From positions 1-45,952 of the forward strand of contig WRAN01000020.1 in assembly GCA_009780185.1 (NCBI GenBank): a stretch of 45,952 nucleotides of DNA, written 5' to 3'. A program made the translations under genes and the position numbers. The DNA is from Defluviitaleaceae bacterium. Lineage in GTDB: Bacteria > Bacillota > Clostridia > Lachnospirales > WQUN01. Shown piece by piece: positions 27,468 through 36,341 of the stretch; the first letter of the stretch is position 1; the number at the start of each line of letters is the position of its first letter. Under the pieces are notes generated by a model. The model made no database searches, was not told the DNA's origin, and saw only the letters and a program-made list of their open reading frames with translations.

Positions 27468-28847
27468 CTACTTTCCTGTACCTACCGGATATTTTCCGTT
27501 AAAGCAAGCCATACATAGGCCACCGTCTGTACAGGGCAGATTTATTGCTTTTACCAGGCCTTCTTCACTTATATATGAAAGTGAGTCGGCGCCTATTGTT
27601 TCGCAGATTTCTTGCGATGATTTTGTGTGAGCTATTAACTCCTCGGTAGTGTGCAGATCCACGCCATAGCAGCAGGCGTACGTTAGCCGTGGAGAGGCTA
27701 CCTTCATATGGACTTCTTTGGCTCCGGCTTCTCTTAGCAATGTAACGATACGCTTGCTGGTGGTGCCTCGTACTATGGAGTCGTCTACCAGTACTACCGA
27801 TTTCCCCTCCACTATGGCACGGACTGCTGACAGCTTCATTTTTACGCCTTGCTCGCGAAGTTCCTGTGACGGTGCAATAAAGGTACGTACGGCGTAGCGG
27901 TTTTTTATTAGACCTATTTCATAGGGGATGCCGCTTTTTTCGGCATAGCCAATGGCGGCTGAGATGCCGGAATCGGGAACGGGGACTACTACATCTGCCT
28001 TAGTCGGGGATTCTTCCGCTAAGATTCTGCCTACATTTTTACGGGAGGAGTGGACGTTTACTCCATCTATATCGGAATCGGGGCGGGCGAAGTATACATA
28101 CTCCATTGCGCAGCCAGCCATGAAAGTTTCGGTTGTGTAAAACTCAGAGCGAAGGCCATCGTCGTCTATTACTATTATTTCCCCCGGAGCTACGTCTCGG
28201 ACATAGGCAGCACCCAATGTATCAAAGGCACAGGTTTCGGAGGCCACCATAAATATGTCCCCTAGCTGCCCTATAACCAAAGGGCGGATGCCTTGTGGGT
28301 CACGGGCGGCTATCATTTTCTTTTGGGTTAGCATCAAGAAGGTGAAGCTGCCTTTTACCTGGCGTAGAGCTACTTTGGCTTTGTCTAAGAGATAGGAATG
28401 TCGGCTCTTCCTTATTAAATGAGCTAAAGTTTCGGAGTCAGAGGAGGTTTGGAAGATACTGCCGTCAGATTCCAAGTTGTGGCGCAATTCATGAGAATTA
28501 ATCAGACTGCCATTGTGACATATTGCTAGACTGCTTTTTTCGAAGTGAAAAAGACGAGGCTGGTAACCATCTTGGTTATGGAAACCGCTCAAGGCATAAC
28601 GTACATGGCCTATTGCGGCTGTGCCTGTAAGGGAACTTAATGTTTCCTTGGGGAATGCGTCAGCGGCTAGACCAGGGCCTCTGTGGCGTATTAGGGTATC
28701 CCCATTTTTGACCACCATCCCGGCGCCGTCTTGGCCGCGGTGTTGTAGAGCATGTAAGCCGTAATAGGCCATGTTTGCGGCTTCCCCGTGACCCCACACC
28801 CCAAATATACCGCAGGCTTCGTTTAAGCCTCTTATTTCTGAAGGCAT
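27468..28847 (-). CDS. purF: Amidophosphoribosyltransferase
   Basis: A 459-residue enzyme that commits PRPP to purine synthesis using glutamine. A short propeptide [11 protein letters not shown] precedes Cys12 (ACGIFGVWG), the N-terminal nucleophile freed by cleavage in this family. The glutaminase domain has [11 protein letters not shown] and GHVRYAL; the phosphoribosyltransferase domain has the PRPP loop [16 protein letters not shown]. The C-terminal Cys residues ([10 protein letters not shown], and YACCYGVD near residue 385) fit the 4Fe-4S-type enzymes of the Bacillus group. It overlaps purL by 16 bp. Confidence 0.97.
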   Translation of the reverse strand: MPSEIRGLNEACGIFGVWGHGEAANMAYYGLHALQHRGQDGAGMVVKNGDTLIRHRGPGLAADAFPKETLSSLTGTAAIGHVRYALSGFHNQDGYQPRLFHFEKSSLAICHNGSLINSHELRHNLESDGSIFQTSSDSETLAHLIRKSRHSYLLDKAKVALRQVKGSFTFLMLTQKKMIAARDPQGIRPLVIGQLGDIFMVASETCAFDTLGAAYVRDVAPGEIIVIDDDGLRSEFYTTETFMAGCAMEYVYFARPDSDIDGVNVHSSRKNVGRILAEESPTKADVVVPVPDSGISAAIGYAEKSGIPYEIGLIKNRYAVRTFIAPSQELREQGVKMKLSAVRAIVEGKSVVLVDDSIVRGTTSKRIVTLLREAGAKEVHMKVASPRLTYACCYGVDLHTTEELIAHTKSSQEICETIGADSLSYISEEGLVKAINLPCTDGGLCMACFNGKYPVGTGK

Positions 28848-31093
28848 AACTCAAGAGCCCCTTTCCAAACTTCGGTAAGCTTAGCTACGGGGATGTTGAT
28901 TTTATCAGCAATTTTCAACTGACCATCTGATGTGGTGTGGCCTAGTAGGGTGGCTCCCGTTAGTTTTTCGAAGGCAGCTTGATTAGCTGGGGAGCAGCTT
29001 ACGATGAAGCGGGATTGACTTTCAGCAAATAGGAAGGCTATTGCATCATTGTCTGGGATTTTAATGTCTGCCCCTAATCCTTTAGAGTCTATAAGGCTTT
29101 CCGCAATAGCTACGGCAATTCCACCTTCTGATACATCATGGGCGGATTTAACTAAGCCTTGCCTTATTGCGGAAAGAAGCGCATCCTGGTTGCGCTTTTC
29201 TTCTTTTAAGTCAATTGAAGGAGCCAAGCCGAAGATTTTGCCCTTATTTTGCATTTTTTGAAGTTCGCTACCGCCAAATTCGTTGCGGGTTACGCCTATC
29301 AGATATATTGCATCTTCTGCATTTTTAAACTCCTGTGTGGTTATATGGGAAAGGTCATCAATAAGGCCCACTATTCCGATTACAGGAGTTGGATAAATGG
29401 CAGCGGTGCCTCGCTCGTTGTAAAGGGATACATTTCCACCGATTACTGGGGTTTCAAAAGCTATACAGGCTTCGGATATGCCTTTAGCGGATTCTTCTAT
29501 CTGCCAGAATATCTCTGGGTTTTCTGGGGAGCCAAAGTTTAGATTGTCGGTTACAGCCAATGGTGTCGCACCGGAAGCTACTATATTGCGGGCGGCTTCG
29601 GCTACCGCTATTTTTCCTCCTAGATATGGGTCTAAGTATACATAGCGGCTGTTGCAATCTACGGTCATAGCCAAAGCCTTAGTGGTACCTGGAACACGAA
29701 TTACGCCGCTGTCGGAACCTGGAGGAACTAGAGAATCTTCTGTGTTTTCGAACTGGGAATATACCCAGTGCTTGCTTGCTATTGTAGGCTGGGCAAGTAA
29801 GGCAAGGAGGGTATGATTATAGACATCGGCAAGCTTTTCATCCATTTCACATGATTCATGGTTATCTTCGCACATAAGGCTACACACAAGAGCTTTTGCG
29901 TCAATGGACGCGTCCTTGGCTTTAAGCTCTTGATAGTATGCTGCTTCATGGGAAGACTTATGATATTCTGGGGCTTCTTTGGCTAGTGCATCAGCTGGGA
30001 CATCGGCGCACACTTCTCCTTTGTGGAAGAGGCGTACTTGTTTGTCGGTGGTTACCTTACCCATAACTACCGCATTTACATCATGTTTTGCAAAGATGTC
30101 AATGATTTCTTGCTCTTGGCATTTTTTTACAACCAACAACATGCGTTCTTGAGACTCGGATAACATCATCTGATACGGGGTCATGTTTTCTACTAGCTGG
30201 GGTACTTTGTCCAGGTCAAGCTCTACACCCATCCCACCTTTTGAGGCCATTTCTGATGATGATGAAATAAGCCCCGCGGCCCCCATGTCCTGGATGCCAA
30301 CTAAGGCAGGGTAATCCATAATTTCCAGGCAGGCTTCCATTAGACGCTTTTGTAAAAATGGATCACCAGCGGGGATTAAGGGTTTTTCTTCTTCGGGCTG
30401 CTCTTCTGCCAGCTCTGTACTGGCGAAGGTGGCACCATGAACTCCATCTAATCCTGTTCCGCCTCCAGCATAGATTATGACATTGCCTTCTCCTTGGGCT
30501 AGGCCTTTTTTAATGCCATCATGGGCTACTATGCCTACACACATGGCGTTGACTAGGGGATTGCCGGCATAACATTCGTCGAATTGTATTTCACCTGCGG
30601 TGGTGGGTATGCCCATTCCATTGCCATAGTGGGCAAGGCCTGCTACGGCTTCTTTTAATAGGAATTGTGTGCGAGGGTTATCCAGCTCACCAAAGCGTAG
30701 GGAATTGACTCCAGCGATAGGTCTTGCCCCCATTGAAAATACGTCACGGATAATCCCGCCTATACCGGTTGCGGCTCCATCAAAAGGCTCAAGAGCCGAT
30801 GGGTGGTTGTGGCTTTCCAGCTTAAATACCGCTGCTAGGCCATCGCCAATATCCACAACTCCGGCACCTTCGCCTGGGCCCTGAAGTACCCGCGGGCCTT
30901 TTGTCGGGAATTTGCGTAGTATCACCTTTGTATTTTTGTAAGAGCAATGCTCTGACCACATTACTGAAAAAAGACCTAGCTCAGTATAATTGGGTTGACG
31001 GCCTAGTATTTCTTTCACTCGAGCGTATTCCTCGTCGGTCATTCCCATTTGGGTATAGATTTTGGCTTCTTCTATTTGATTGGGTGAAATCAT
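28832..31093 (-). CDS. purL: FGAM synthase, large subunit (small PurL type)
   Basis: A 753-residue FGAM synthetase of the Bacillus type, which needs PurQ (glutaminase) and PurS partners. It shows [12 protein letters not shown] near the start, [41 protein letters not shown] and a second half with [14 protein letters not shown] and [12 protein letters not shown]. The ATG at 31093 has GGAGGTAATAACC ahead, formed by the last codons of purK. A TTG 15 nt upstream is rejected because it lies inside that site. purQ and purS are absent from this operon and must lie elsewhere. Confidence 0.97.
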   Translation of the reverse strand: MISPNQIEEAKIYTQMGMTDEEYARVKEILGRQPNYTELGLFSVMWSEHCSYKNTKVILRKFPTKGPRVLQGPGEGAGVVDIGDGLAAVFKLESHNHPSALEPFDGAATGIGGIIRDVFSMGARPIAGVNSLRFGELDNPRTQFLLKEAVAGLAHYGNGMGIPTTAGEIQFDECYAGNPLVNAMCVGIVAHDGIKKGLAQGEGNVIIYAGGGTGLDGVHGATFASTELAEEQPEEEKPLIPAGDPFLQKRLMEACLEIMDYPALVGIQDMGAAGLISSSSEMASKGGMGVELDLDKVPQLVENMTPYQMMLSESQERMLLVVKKCQEQEIIDIFAKHDVNAVVMGKVTTDKQVRLFHKGEVCADVPADALAKEAPEYHKSSHEAAYYQELKAKDASIDAKALVCSLMCEDNHESCEMDEKLADVYNHTLLALLAQPTIASKHWVYSQFENTEDSLVPPGSDSGVIRVPGTTKALAMTVDCNSRYVYLDPYLGGKIAVAEAARNIVASGATPLAVTDNLNFGSPENPEIFWQIEESAKGISEACIAFETPVIGGNVSLYNERGTAAIYPTPVIGIVGLIDDLSHITTQEFKNAEDAIYLIGVTRNEFGGSELQKMQNKGKIFGLAPSIDLKEEKRNQDALLSAIRQGLVKSAHDVSEGGIAVAIAESLIDSKGLGADIKIPDNDAIAFLFAESQSRFIVSCSPANQAAFEKLTGATLLGHTTSDGQLKIADKINIPVAKLTEVWKGALELCLQK

Positions 31094-31098
31094 GGTTA

Positions 31099-32217
31099 TT
31101 ACCTCCAAATATTGGTGTCATCTATAAGTGTTAGAGTTTTATCTATATCACCTAATACGTTTACATGGCCCATTTTACGATTGTCTACTGCTTCGGCCTT
31201 GCCGTATAGATGGATTTTTCCTTTTTGAATTAGTGGCATATATGGAGCTAAGTTATGCATGTTCTCCTTGTCCATATGATTGCCTAGTATGTTTACCATT
31301 ACTACTGGGGTGTGGAGAGTTGTTTCTCCTAGGGGCAGCCCGCAAACCGCACGCACATGTTGCTCAAACTGGCTGGTGATACATGCGTCTATGGTGTAGT
31401 GGCCTGAGTTATGTGGTCTTGGGGCTAGTTCGTTTATATATATGGTATCCCCTACTACGAACATTTCTATCGCTAGTATTCCAACCGCGTCTAGGGTCTC
31501 GGCGATTTTTTTGCCGTGAGCTATTGCTTGGGTTTCTACTTCCTTAGATATCCTCGCGGGGACAATACATTTATGGCAGATGTTGTTTACGTGGATATTT
31601 TCCGCTACTGGGAAAACGGCGGTTTCCCCAGCGGTACTTCTGGCTACTATTGCGGATACTTCTAGGGAGAAGTTCATAAACTCCTCTAGAATACACTCGT
31701 TCTTAGCGGCCAACTCTAACCCTCTTGAAAGGTCAGCGGCAGATTTTAGTACTACCTGGCCCTTGCCGTCGTAGCCACCTGTAGTGGTTTTAAGTACGCT
31801 TGGGTAAAATACTTCTTTTTCTAGAGTTTCCGGGCTGTCTATTAAAATGAATTTAGGAACGGGGATACCCATATTGGCAATAGCACTCTTCTCCCTGAAT
31901 CGATGTTGGGTGGTTTTTAATACCTGGCTGCCTTGGGGCAGATATGCATTGGCTTCCAGCCATGTTAGGGCATCGTAATCTATATTTTCAAATTCGTAAG
32001 TAATTACATCACTAACTTCCGCTAGGCGCTTAATCGCGTCCAGATCGTTGTAGGCGGCTGTGATTTCTATATCCGCCACTTGCCCGCATGGGCAGTTTGG
32101 TGTTGGGTCTAGCACCGCTACATAGTAGCCCATTGCTTTTGCTGCAAGACACATCATACGACCTAGCTGTCCGCCGCCTATTATGCCTATGGTTTGGTAG
32201 GGGGTGATTGTTTTCAT
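31099..32217 (-). CDS. purK: N5-carboxyaminoimidazole ribonucleotide synthase
   Basis: A 372-residue ATP-grasp enzyme making N5-CAIR from AIR, ATP and bicarbonate. It begins [22 protein letters not shown] and has [37 protein letters not shown] and [16 protein letters not shown]. The ATG at 32217 has AAGGAG ahead; the longer frame to 32253 runs into the terminator stem and is rejected. Its last codons TGG-AGG-TAA form the purL ribosome binding site. It follows a terminator-like hairpin, so its level relative to purE may be controlled by attenuation. Confidence 0.96.
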   Translation of the reverse strand: MKTITPYQTIGIIGGGQLGRMMCLAAKAMGYYVAVLDPTPNCPCGQVADIEITAAYNDLDAIKRLAEVSDVITYEFENIDYDALTWLEANAYLPQGSQVLKTTQHRFREKSAIANMGIPVPKFILIDSPETLEKEVFYPSVLKTTTGGYDGKGQVVLKSAADLSRGLELAAKNECILEEFMNFSLEVSAIVARSTAGETAVFPVAENIHVNNICHKCIVPARISKEVETQAIAHGKKIAETLDAVGILAIEMFVVGDTIYINELAPRPHNSGHYTIDACITSQFEQHVRAVCGLPLGETTLHTPVVMVNILGNHMDKENMHNLAPYMPLIQKGKIHLYGKAEAVDNRKMGHVNVLGDIDKTLTLIDDTNIWR

Positions 32218-32234
32218 ATTTTCTCCTTTGCAAT

Positions 32235-32284
32235 AAAAAAACCAACTACGCAAGTAAAGTAAATTTCTCTACTCGCGTAGTTGG
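32235..32284 (-). terminator. Intra-operon terminator/attenuator between purE and purK
   Basis: The arms CCAACTACGC (32242-32251) and GCGTAGTTGG (32275-32284), extended by AGTA/TACT, give about 15 bp with one mismatch. On the minus strand seven T residues follow (A run 32235-32241). The stem starts 7 nt after the purE stop. TAGTTG within the purE stop region (complement of 32293-32298) can pair with part of the first arm as a weak anti-terminator. Confidence 0.85.
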
Positions 32285-32291
32285 CTTGATA

Positions 32292-32777
32292 TCAACTATT
32301 TATTTCCAAGTTTCTTATACTATCCCGGATAGCTATCCGTCGCGCCTCTAGCTTTTTGTATAGCTTGCTGTCTGAGGCACCTAATATCCGTGCAGCCATC
32401 AGCCCCGCATTGGCGGCTCCTGGTACACCTATTGCCATTGTTGCCACAGGTACAGCCGCTGGCATTTGTACAATGGAAAGCAAAGAATCCAGGCCGTTTA
32501 AGGCCTTAGATTGCACAGGCACACCAATAACTGGCAAACTGGTGCAAGATGCTACCATTCCCGGCAGATGTGCCGCACCTCCTGCCCCTGCAATTATTAC
32601 TTTTAGGCCTCGGATTTCTGCGGTAGAGGCGTACTCCACCATATACTCTGGCGTACGATGAGCAGAAACAACCCTTTTTTCATAAGGCACTCCCAGCTCA
32701 TCTAAGATTTTGCAGGCGTGGTCCATTGTTTCTAAATCCGAAGTACTGCCCATGATTATCCCGACTAATGGATTCAT
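32292..32777 (-). CDS. purE: N5-CAIR mutase
   Basis: A 161-residue class I PurE converting N5-CAIR to CAIR. It shows [30 protein letters not shown] with the active-site His, [13 protein letters not shown] and [22 protein letters not shown]. Pairing with purK confirms the two-step bacterial route. The ATG at 32777 has AGAGGAGGG ahead; the frame to 32804 covers that site and is rejected. It is the first gene of the purine operon. Confidence 0.97.
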   Translation of the reverse strand: MNPLVGIIMGSTSDLETMDHACKILDELGVPYEKRVVSAHRTPEYMVEYASTAEIRGLKVIIAGAGGAAHLPGMVASCTSLPVIGVPVQSKALNGLDSLLSIVQMPAAVPVATMAIGVPGAANAGLMAARILGASDSKLYKKLEARRIAIRDSIRNLEINS

Positions 32778-32812
32778 TTGGCCCTCCTCTGGGTGTGATA
32801 ACAACGCTGTCT

Positions 32813-32841
32813 AGAATAATCCTGTATTAATTTGTTGTCAA
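32813..32841 (-). promoter_or_regulatory. Promoter of the purine operon
   Basis: On the minus strand TTGACA (complement of 32836-32841) and TATTCT (complement of 32813-32818) are 17 bp apart. The expected start near 32806 leaves a leader of only about 30 nt before purE, too short for a purine or other riboswitch. The -35 is half of the palindrome at 32835-32850. Confidence 0.85.
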
Positions 32842-32850
32842 CATTGACAA
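32835..32850. promoter_or_regulatory. Palindrome shared by two divergent -35 boxes
   Basis: TTGTCAA-CA-TTGACAA is a perfect 7-bp inverted repeat. Each arm holds a full TTGACA on its own strand, one for purE (minus) and one for the metal exporter (plus). The two -35 hexamers are 2 bp apart, so two polymerases cannot sit there at once. It may also serve as a repressor site. Confidence 0.8.
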
Positions 32851-32872
32851 GTCATATCGCATATCATATATT
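32844..32872 (+). promoter_or_regulatory. Promoter of the riboswitch-cation exporter transcript
   Basis: TTGACA (32844-32849), a 17-bp spacer and TATATT (32867-32872) give a strong sigma-A promoter on the plus strand. The start would be near 32880, about 240 nt ahead of the exporter, enough room for the two hairpins and the riboswitch. Confidence 0.85.
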
Positions 32873-32890
32873 ATCAGGAAGTCACTAGAG

Positions 32891-32980
32891 TTCTTCTGAA
32901 ATCAAAAGGCGTGATTTCAGAAGAAGCAAAAGACTTATAATGAAACCTACTTTCGAAATCATAAAACGTGATTTCAAAAG
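32891..32980 (+). repeat. Two tandem twin hairpins in the exporter leader
   Basis: Hairpin 1 has perfect 14-bp arms (32891-32904 and 32912-32925) with loop AAAGGCG. Hairpin 2 has 12-bp arms with one mismatch (32950-32961 and 32969-32980) and loop TAAAACG. Both share the core GAAATCA-N5-CG-TGATTTC, with centres 57 bp apart. Neither has a T tail, so they are not terminators. They lie between promoter and riboswitch. They may be protein sites, RNA stabilisers or a degenerate repeat. Confidence 0.8.
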
Positions 32981-32984
32981 AGGT

Positions 32985-33078
32985 CTACTGAAAGAATCTG
33001 AGCAGGCCATAAACAAAAGTTTGTGGAGCCGGGCCGAAAGGCAGTAGATGATATAGCGCATCTACGGGACAGTAAAAT
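32985..33078 (+). promoter_or_regulatory. NiCo (czcD-type) riboswitch aptamer
   Basis: The order of conserved blocks fits my memory of the NiCo riboswitch: GAGCAGG (32999-33006 region), hairpin CCATAAAC/GTTTGTGG (33007-33026), AGCCGGGCCGAAAGGCAG (33027-33044) with a GAAA tetraloop, hairpin GTAGATG/CATCTAC (33044-33065), then GGGACAG (33066-33072). These are the four-way-junction purines that bind Ni/Co. The gene behind is a cation diffusion facilitator, the usual partner. The closing helix P1 is weak: only CTG/CAG adjacent to the core, or TACTG/CAGTA with an extra ~10 nt. Confidence 0.85.
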
Positions 33079-33099
33079 GTTCCGTAGACGCGCTTTTTT
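33056..33099 (+). terminator. Riboswitch expression platform (terminator)
   Basis: GCGCATCTACGG (33056-33067) pairs with CCGTAGACGCGC (33082-33093) with one mismatch, then six T (33094-33099). The first arm shares CATCTAC and part of GGGACAG with the aptamer. When metal holds the aptamer the terminator cannot form, so the gene is ON with Ni/Co. This is the known NiCo logic. Confidence 0.88.
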
Positions 33100-33119
33100 A
33101 TTTTCTTAGGGGGATTATT

Positions 33120-33998
33120 ATGACCAAAACCAATGAGCAAATCGCCATAACAGCGGCACGCAACAGCATTATAGTAAATATTTTTGTATCAGCCTTTAAG
33201 CTATTCGCGGGAATTTTTGCCCAATCTGCTGCGATGATATCTGATGCGGTACACTCATTCACGGATCTTATTAGCACAGTAATTGCTATAGTAGGGGTAA
33301 AACTTGCCAATAAAAAGCCCGACAAGGAACACCCATACGGTCACGAGCGCTTCGAAAGCGTAGCTACATTATTATTAGGGATGCTGGTATTTTCTGTAGG
33401 AGTCGGCATTGGCTGGGCTGGGGTTCAGCGGATTATTTCCGGGGAGTTTCATGATTTGGCGATCCCAGGCATACTTGCACTTATTGCCGCTGTGGTGTCT
33501 ATTATCACAAAGGAAGCTGTATATTGGTATGTACGAGCCGCAGCAAAAAAAATAGACTCAAGTGCCCTAATGGCCGATGCATGGCATAGCCGGATAGATG
33601 GGCTTTCGTCTATTGGTAGTTTTATTGGAATATTAGGGGCGCGGATGGGGTTTCCGATACTAGACTCAGTAGCAGCTATAGTCATTTGCATTTTTATTAT
33701 CAAAACAGCAATCTCTATTATAAAAGACGCCTTAGGAAGAATGACAGATAAAGCTTGTGATGACGCAATAGTAGAAGAAATGCGAAATACCATTCTAGCA
33801 CAAGAAGCAATAGAAGGCATAGACGAACTACGGACACGTCTTTTTGGAAGTAAAATTTATGTAGATGTGGATATCCGCGTAGCCGAAAACCTAACCCTAG
33901 GCGAAGGTCACACCGTTGCCCAGCAGGTGCATGACGTGATAGAAACATCCTTCCCGGCGGTAAAGCATTGTATGGTGCATGTAAATCCAGCGACATAA
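33120..33998 (+). CDS. Cation diffusion facilitator metal exporter
   Basis: A 292-residue CDF transporter that exports divalent metal ions in exchange for protons. Six helices lie within about residues 12-205. The first metal-site motif is SDAVHSFTDLIST (residues 41-53), and the matching motif in helix 5 is MADAWHSRIDGLSS. A PYGHERFE loop follows helix 2. The cytoplasmic C-terminal domain (about 207-290) ends in HCMVHVNP. The His/Asp set leaves specificity open, but the riboswitch ahead argues for Co/Ni. AGGGGG lies 8 nt before the ATG. It is the only gene in the unit and ends at a terminator. Confidence 0.95.
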   Translation: MTKTNEQIAITAARNSIIVNIFVSAFKLFAGIFAQSAAMISDAVHSFTDLISTVIAIVGVKLANKKPDKEHPYGHERFESVATLLLGMLVFSVGVGIGWAGVQRIISGEFHDLAIPGILALIAAVVSIITKEAVYWYVRAAAKKIDSSALMADAWHSRIDGLSSIGSFIGILGARMGFPILDSVAAIVICIFIIKTAISIIKDALGRMTDKACDDAIVEEMRNTILAQEAIEGIDELRTRLFGSKIYVDVDIRVAENLTLGEGHTVAQQVHDVIETSFPAVKHCMVHVNPAT

Positions 33999-34031
33999 AA
34001 AAGGGGCTACCTTTTCCCAAGGTAGCCCTTT
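33997..34031. terminator. Bidirectional terminator between convergent genes
   Basis: The perfect arms GGGCTACCTT (34004-34013) and AAGGTAGCCC (34019-34028) have a 5-nt loop. Six A (33997-34002) give a strong T run on the minus strand; the plus strand has TTTGCTTT. It serves both the CDF gene and the 3D-domain gene. Confidence 0.88.
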
Positions 34032-34034
34032 GCT

Positions 34035-35072
34035 TTACTCTAGTATCCAAACATTAATATGTCTGCGTCCAAATCTTCTTGCGTCATTGATACATTCCAT
34101 AAACAAGTCAATTTTATATCCTCTAATGGCTCCGCCAACATCGGCAGCTATTGCAAAACCATAACCTTCTACATACAACCTTGTTCCAAGAGGTATTACA
34201 TTTCTATCTACCGCTACAACTCCATGCTCAACTTCTCTGCCGGAAGCGGTGATACGATACCATGGATCCCATGGATGCTTTCCAGTGCAGTTAAAGCCTG
34301 CTGTGTACGCGGTTGCTTCCATTCTTACGCGACGCATATAGTGGAAATCCGGGGCGGCCACATCGGCTAAGGCTCCCAGTGGGGCTGTGCCTATGTCTAT
34401 AATTTCACATATTGGCTCTGATACCATGTTGGAACCTACTACTGCCCGGTTTCGCTCTTCTCCCCCAATTATTACTACCGCAGTTGTTACTTCATGCTCT
34501 CCTGGTACCCCTTCTTGGCGGGTGTGACTTCTGCCGTTCCATACTTGTGGGGTGTGATTTTCTATGGTTTCGTAAGGTATTACTTCATGGTCTGTGTAAA
34601 AGCGGCTATCCCAGGTTGAGAAATCAATAATCTCGCCATTTTCCACATACCTGGTTAAATCGCCCCCATACAATAACATTAAATCATGCTCTAGCTGGTG
34701 CTGTACTAAGACTTGACCAACGGTGGTACCTGGCAGGATGAGCTGCGCACTTGCAAACTCTCCGTTAATTCTTACCCCAAAGGCCACTTCCCTAAAGATG
34801 ATTAAGTTCATCCCTTCCCATACTGGGGAATGTGTTGCGTGGTTAGTACGATCCATTTGGTTAAGGGGTATGCCTAGCTCTTGTAATAAATCTTGCACGG
34901 TATCTGCACCTGTACGGTGCCTATGGACTTGGCCTTGGTCATAAATCATAACTTGCATAAGCTGGGTGTCTCCTGCAAAGAAATGATGTGTAGCGGGGGG
35001 TATTGCAATGGTAAGAGCCAGGAAGACTAAGACCCAACTGAAGGTCATTAGTGCCTTCTTTAACTTTTTCAT
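34035..35072 (-). CDS. DUF348/G5/3D-domain cell-wall protein (YabE-like)
   Basis: A 345-residue exported protein. A basic start and hydrophobic segment (about 12-32) form a signal or anchor. Two DUF348 ubiquitin-like units follow (about 38-95 and 96-140), then a G5 domain (about 165-235, ETIENHTPQVWNGRSHTRQE to IIDIGT), then a C-terminal 3D domain (about 250-345) with EATAYTA, GVVAVDRNVIPLGTRLYV and the Asp residues in AADVGGAIRGYKIDLFM. The 3D domain has an MltA-like fold and belongs to cell-wall hydrolases of the YabE/Rpf-like group. The likely role is peptidoglycan turnover. GGAGGTAAAAA precedes the ATG. Transcription ends at the shared terminator with the CDF gene. Confidence 0.93.
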   Translation of the reverse strand: MKKLKKALMTFSWVLVFLALTIAIPPATHHFFAGDTQLMQVMIYDQGQVHRHRTGADTVQDLLQELGIPLNQMDRTNHATHSPVWEGMNLIIFREVAFGVRINGEFASAQLILPGTTVGQVLVQHQLEHDLMLLYGGDLTRYVENGEIIDFSTWDSRFYTDHEVIPYETIENHTPQVWNGRSHTRQEGVPGEHEVTTAVVIIGGEERNRAVVGSNMVSEPICEIIDIGTAPLGALADVAAPDFHYMRRVRMEATAYTAGFNCTGKHPWDPWYRITASGREVEHGVVAVDRNVIPLGTRLYVEGYGFAIAADVGGAIRGYKIDLFMECINDARRFGRRHINVWILE

Positions 35073-35093
35073 TTTTTACCTCCGATAATAATA

Positions 35094-35117
35094 AAGGATG
35101 TGAATATTCACATCCTT
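35094..35117. promoter_or_regulatory. 24-bp perfect palindrome upstream of the wall protein
   Basis: AAGGATGTGAAT followed directly by its reverse complement, with no spacer. It lies 22 bp upstream of the start of the 3D-domain gene and 157 bp after mtnA. It can be an operator or a hairpin at the end of the mtnA transcript; the run after it is TTTATTATTA, only partly U-rich. No clear promoter is seen in the remaining 35118-35273 stretch. Confidence 0.7.
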
Positions 35118-35273
35118 GTAAGTACTGTAAAAAGATAGTAACACTTTCTTAACAATTTGGCAATGTTTTTCTATCGCAAATTAATAAAACGGCCCCTATT
35201 TTGCGGCATTATTTCCCAAAATAACGGACATGCCATTTTTTATTTATAGGGATTAGGCCTTTATTTTAAAGAC

Positions 35274-36299
35274 TTATTGAAAATTAAAGGGAGGGCACAA
35301 AATACCATTTTCTGTTATAAAACCTGTGATATATTGCCCAGGAGTTACATCAAAAGAAGGGTTAAAAACCTTTACTCCAGCAGGTGTCATCGGCTGGTTG
35401 TACCACAAATTTGTGACTTCTGATGCGTCACGTTCTTCTATTGTGATGTCGTTTCCTGTCGCGGTTTTCATGTCTATTGTAGAAAGTGGGGCGCACACAT
35501 AAAAGGGTATGTTGAAATGCTTTGCCAGTAAGGCTACGCCATGGGTTCCAATTTTATTGGCTGTGTCACTATTTGCAGCTACCCGGTCACACCCTACAAA
35601 TACCGCATCTATCAGGCCTTTTGCCATTACTGTTGCAGCCATGTTGTCGCATATTAGAGTAACGTCTATGCCTGCGTGGTGCAGTTCAAATGCGGTTAGG
35701 CGCGCACCTTGAAGCACCGGGCGGGTTTCGTCAGCGTATACCCGTAGGTTTATGCCTTGTTCCTTAGCTATATATATCGGAGCTAAGGCAGTGCCATATT
35801 CTGTGGCGGCTAAAGCTCCGGCGTTGCAATGAGTTAGTATGCCCATACCTTCTTTTAATAGGGATACGCCATGTTGGCCTATTCGGCGGCAGATACCTGT
35901 GTCATCTAAATAGATAGCTTGGGCGGCTTTTCCTAGGGCTGTTATTATTTCTGGGATGGGTTTTTCTTTGTTTAGCTCGTAAACTTTATCCATTTCATTT
36001 AATGCCCAGTCCAGATTTACTGCTGTAGGGCGGGCCGTGGATAGGTAGGTTTTGGTGGTTTTGATGATTTGGTGGAAAGCGTTCTCGTCTGTGTGGGTTT
36101 TCATTTCTATATATAAACCTAAGGCAGCGGTTACTCCTATTGCTGGTGCCCCACGGACTTGCAGGTCTTTTATTGCGCTCCAGACTTGTTTTGCGTTTCT
36201 AAGTTCGATATATTTTATCGTTTGGGGTAGCAGGGTCTGATCTAGGATTACTACTGCTGTATGGTCATCATTTAGATATAAGGTTTTTGGTGGTTGCAT
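35274..36299 (-). CDS. mtnA: S-methyl-5-thioribose-1-phosphate isomerase
   Basis: A 341-residue enzyme of methionine salvage converting methylthioribose-1-phosphate to methylthioribulose-1-phosphate. It has VRGAPAIGVTAALGLY, HCNAGALAATEYGTAL with the catalytic Cys, YADETRPVLQGARLTAFEL and GCDRVAANSDTANKIGTHGVAL with the catalytic Asp. GAGAGGAG precedes the ATG. It is divergent to ylxM across 78 bp. No other salvage gene is near, so it acts as a lone locus here. Confidence 0.95.
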   Translation of the reverse strand: MQPPKTLYLNDDHTAVVILDQTLLPQTIKYIELRNAKQVWSAIKDLQVRGAPAIGVTAALGLYIEMKTHTDENAFHQIIKTTKTYLSTARPTAVNLDWALNEMDKVYELNKEKPIPEIITALGKAAQAIYLDDTGICRRIGQHGVSLLKEGMGILTHCNAGALAATEYGTALAPIYIAKEQGINLRVYADETRPVLQGARLTAFELHHAGIDVTLICDNMAATVMAKGLIDAVFVGCDRVAANSDTANKIGTHGVALLAKHFNIPFYVCAPLSTIDMKTATGNDITIEERDASEVTNLWYNQPMTPAGVKVFNPSFDVTPGQYITGFITENGILCPPFNFQ

Positions 36300-36341
36300 T
36301 TGATTGCTCCTCTCATTTTTCTTATGATACTATATTTTTTC

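Noticed and set aside
31094..31108. Earlier TTG start of purL
   Set aside because: The codons are themselves the GGAGG site of the ATG at 31093.
32805..32835. Purine riboswitch ahead of purE
   Set aside because: The mapped promoter leaves only about 30 nt of leader and none of the aptamer motifs is present.
32891..32980. CRISPR-like array
   Set aside because: There are only two palindromic units with different arms and no spacer series; they are hairpins in a leader.
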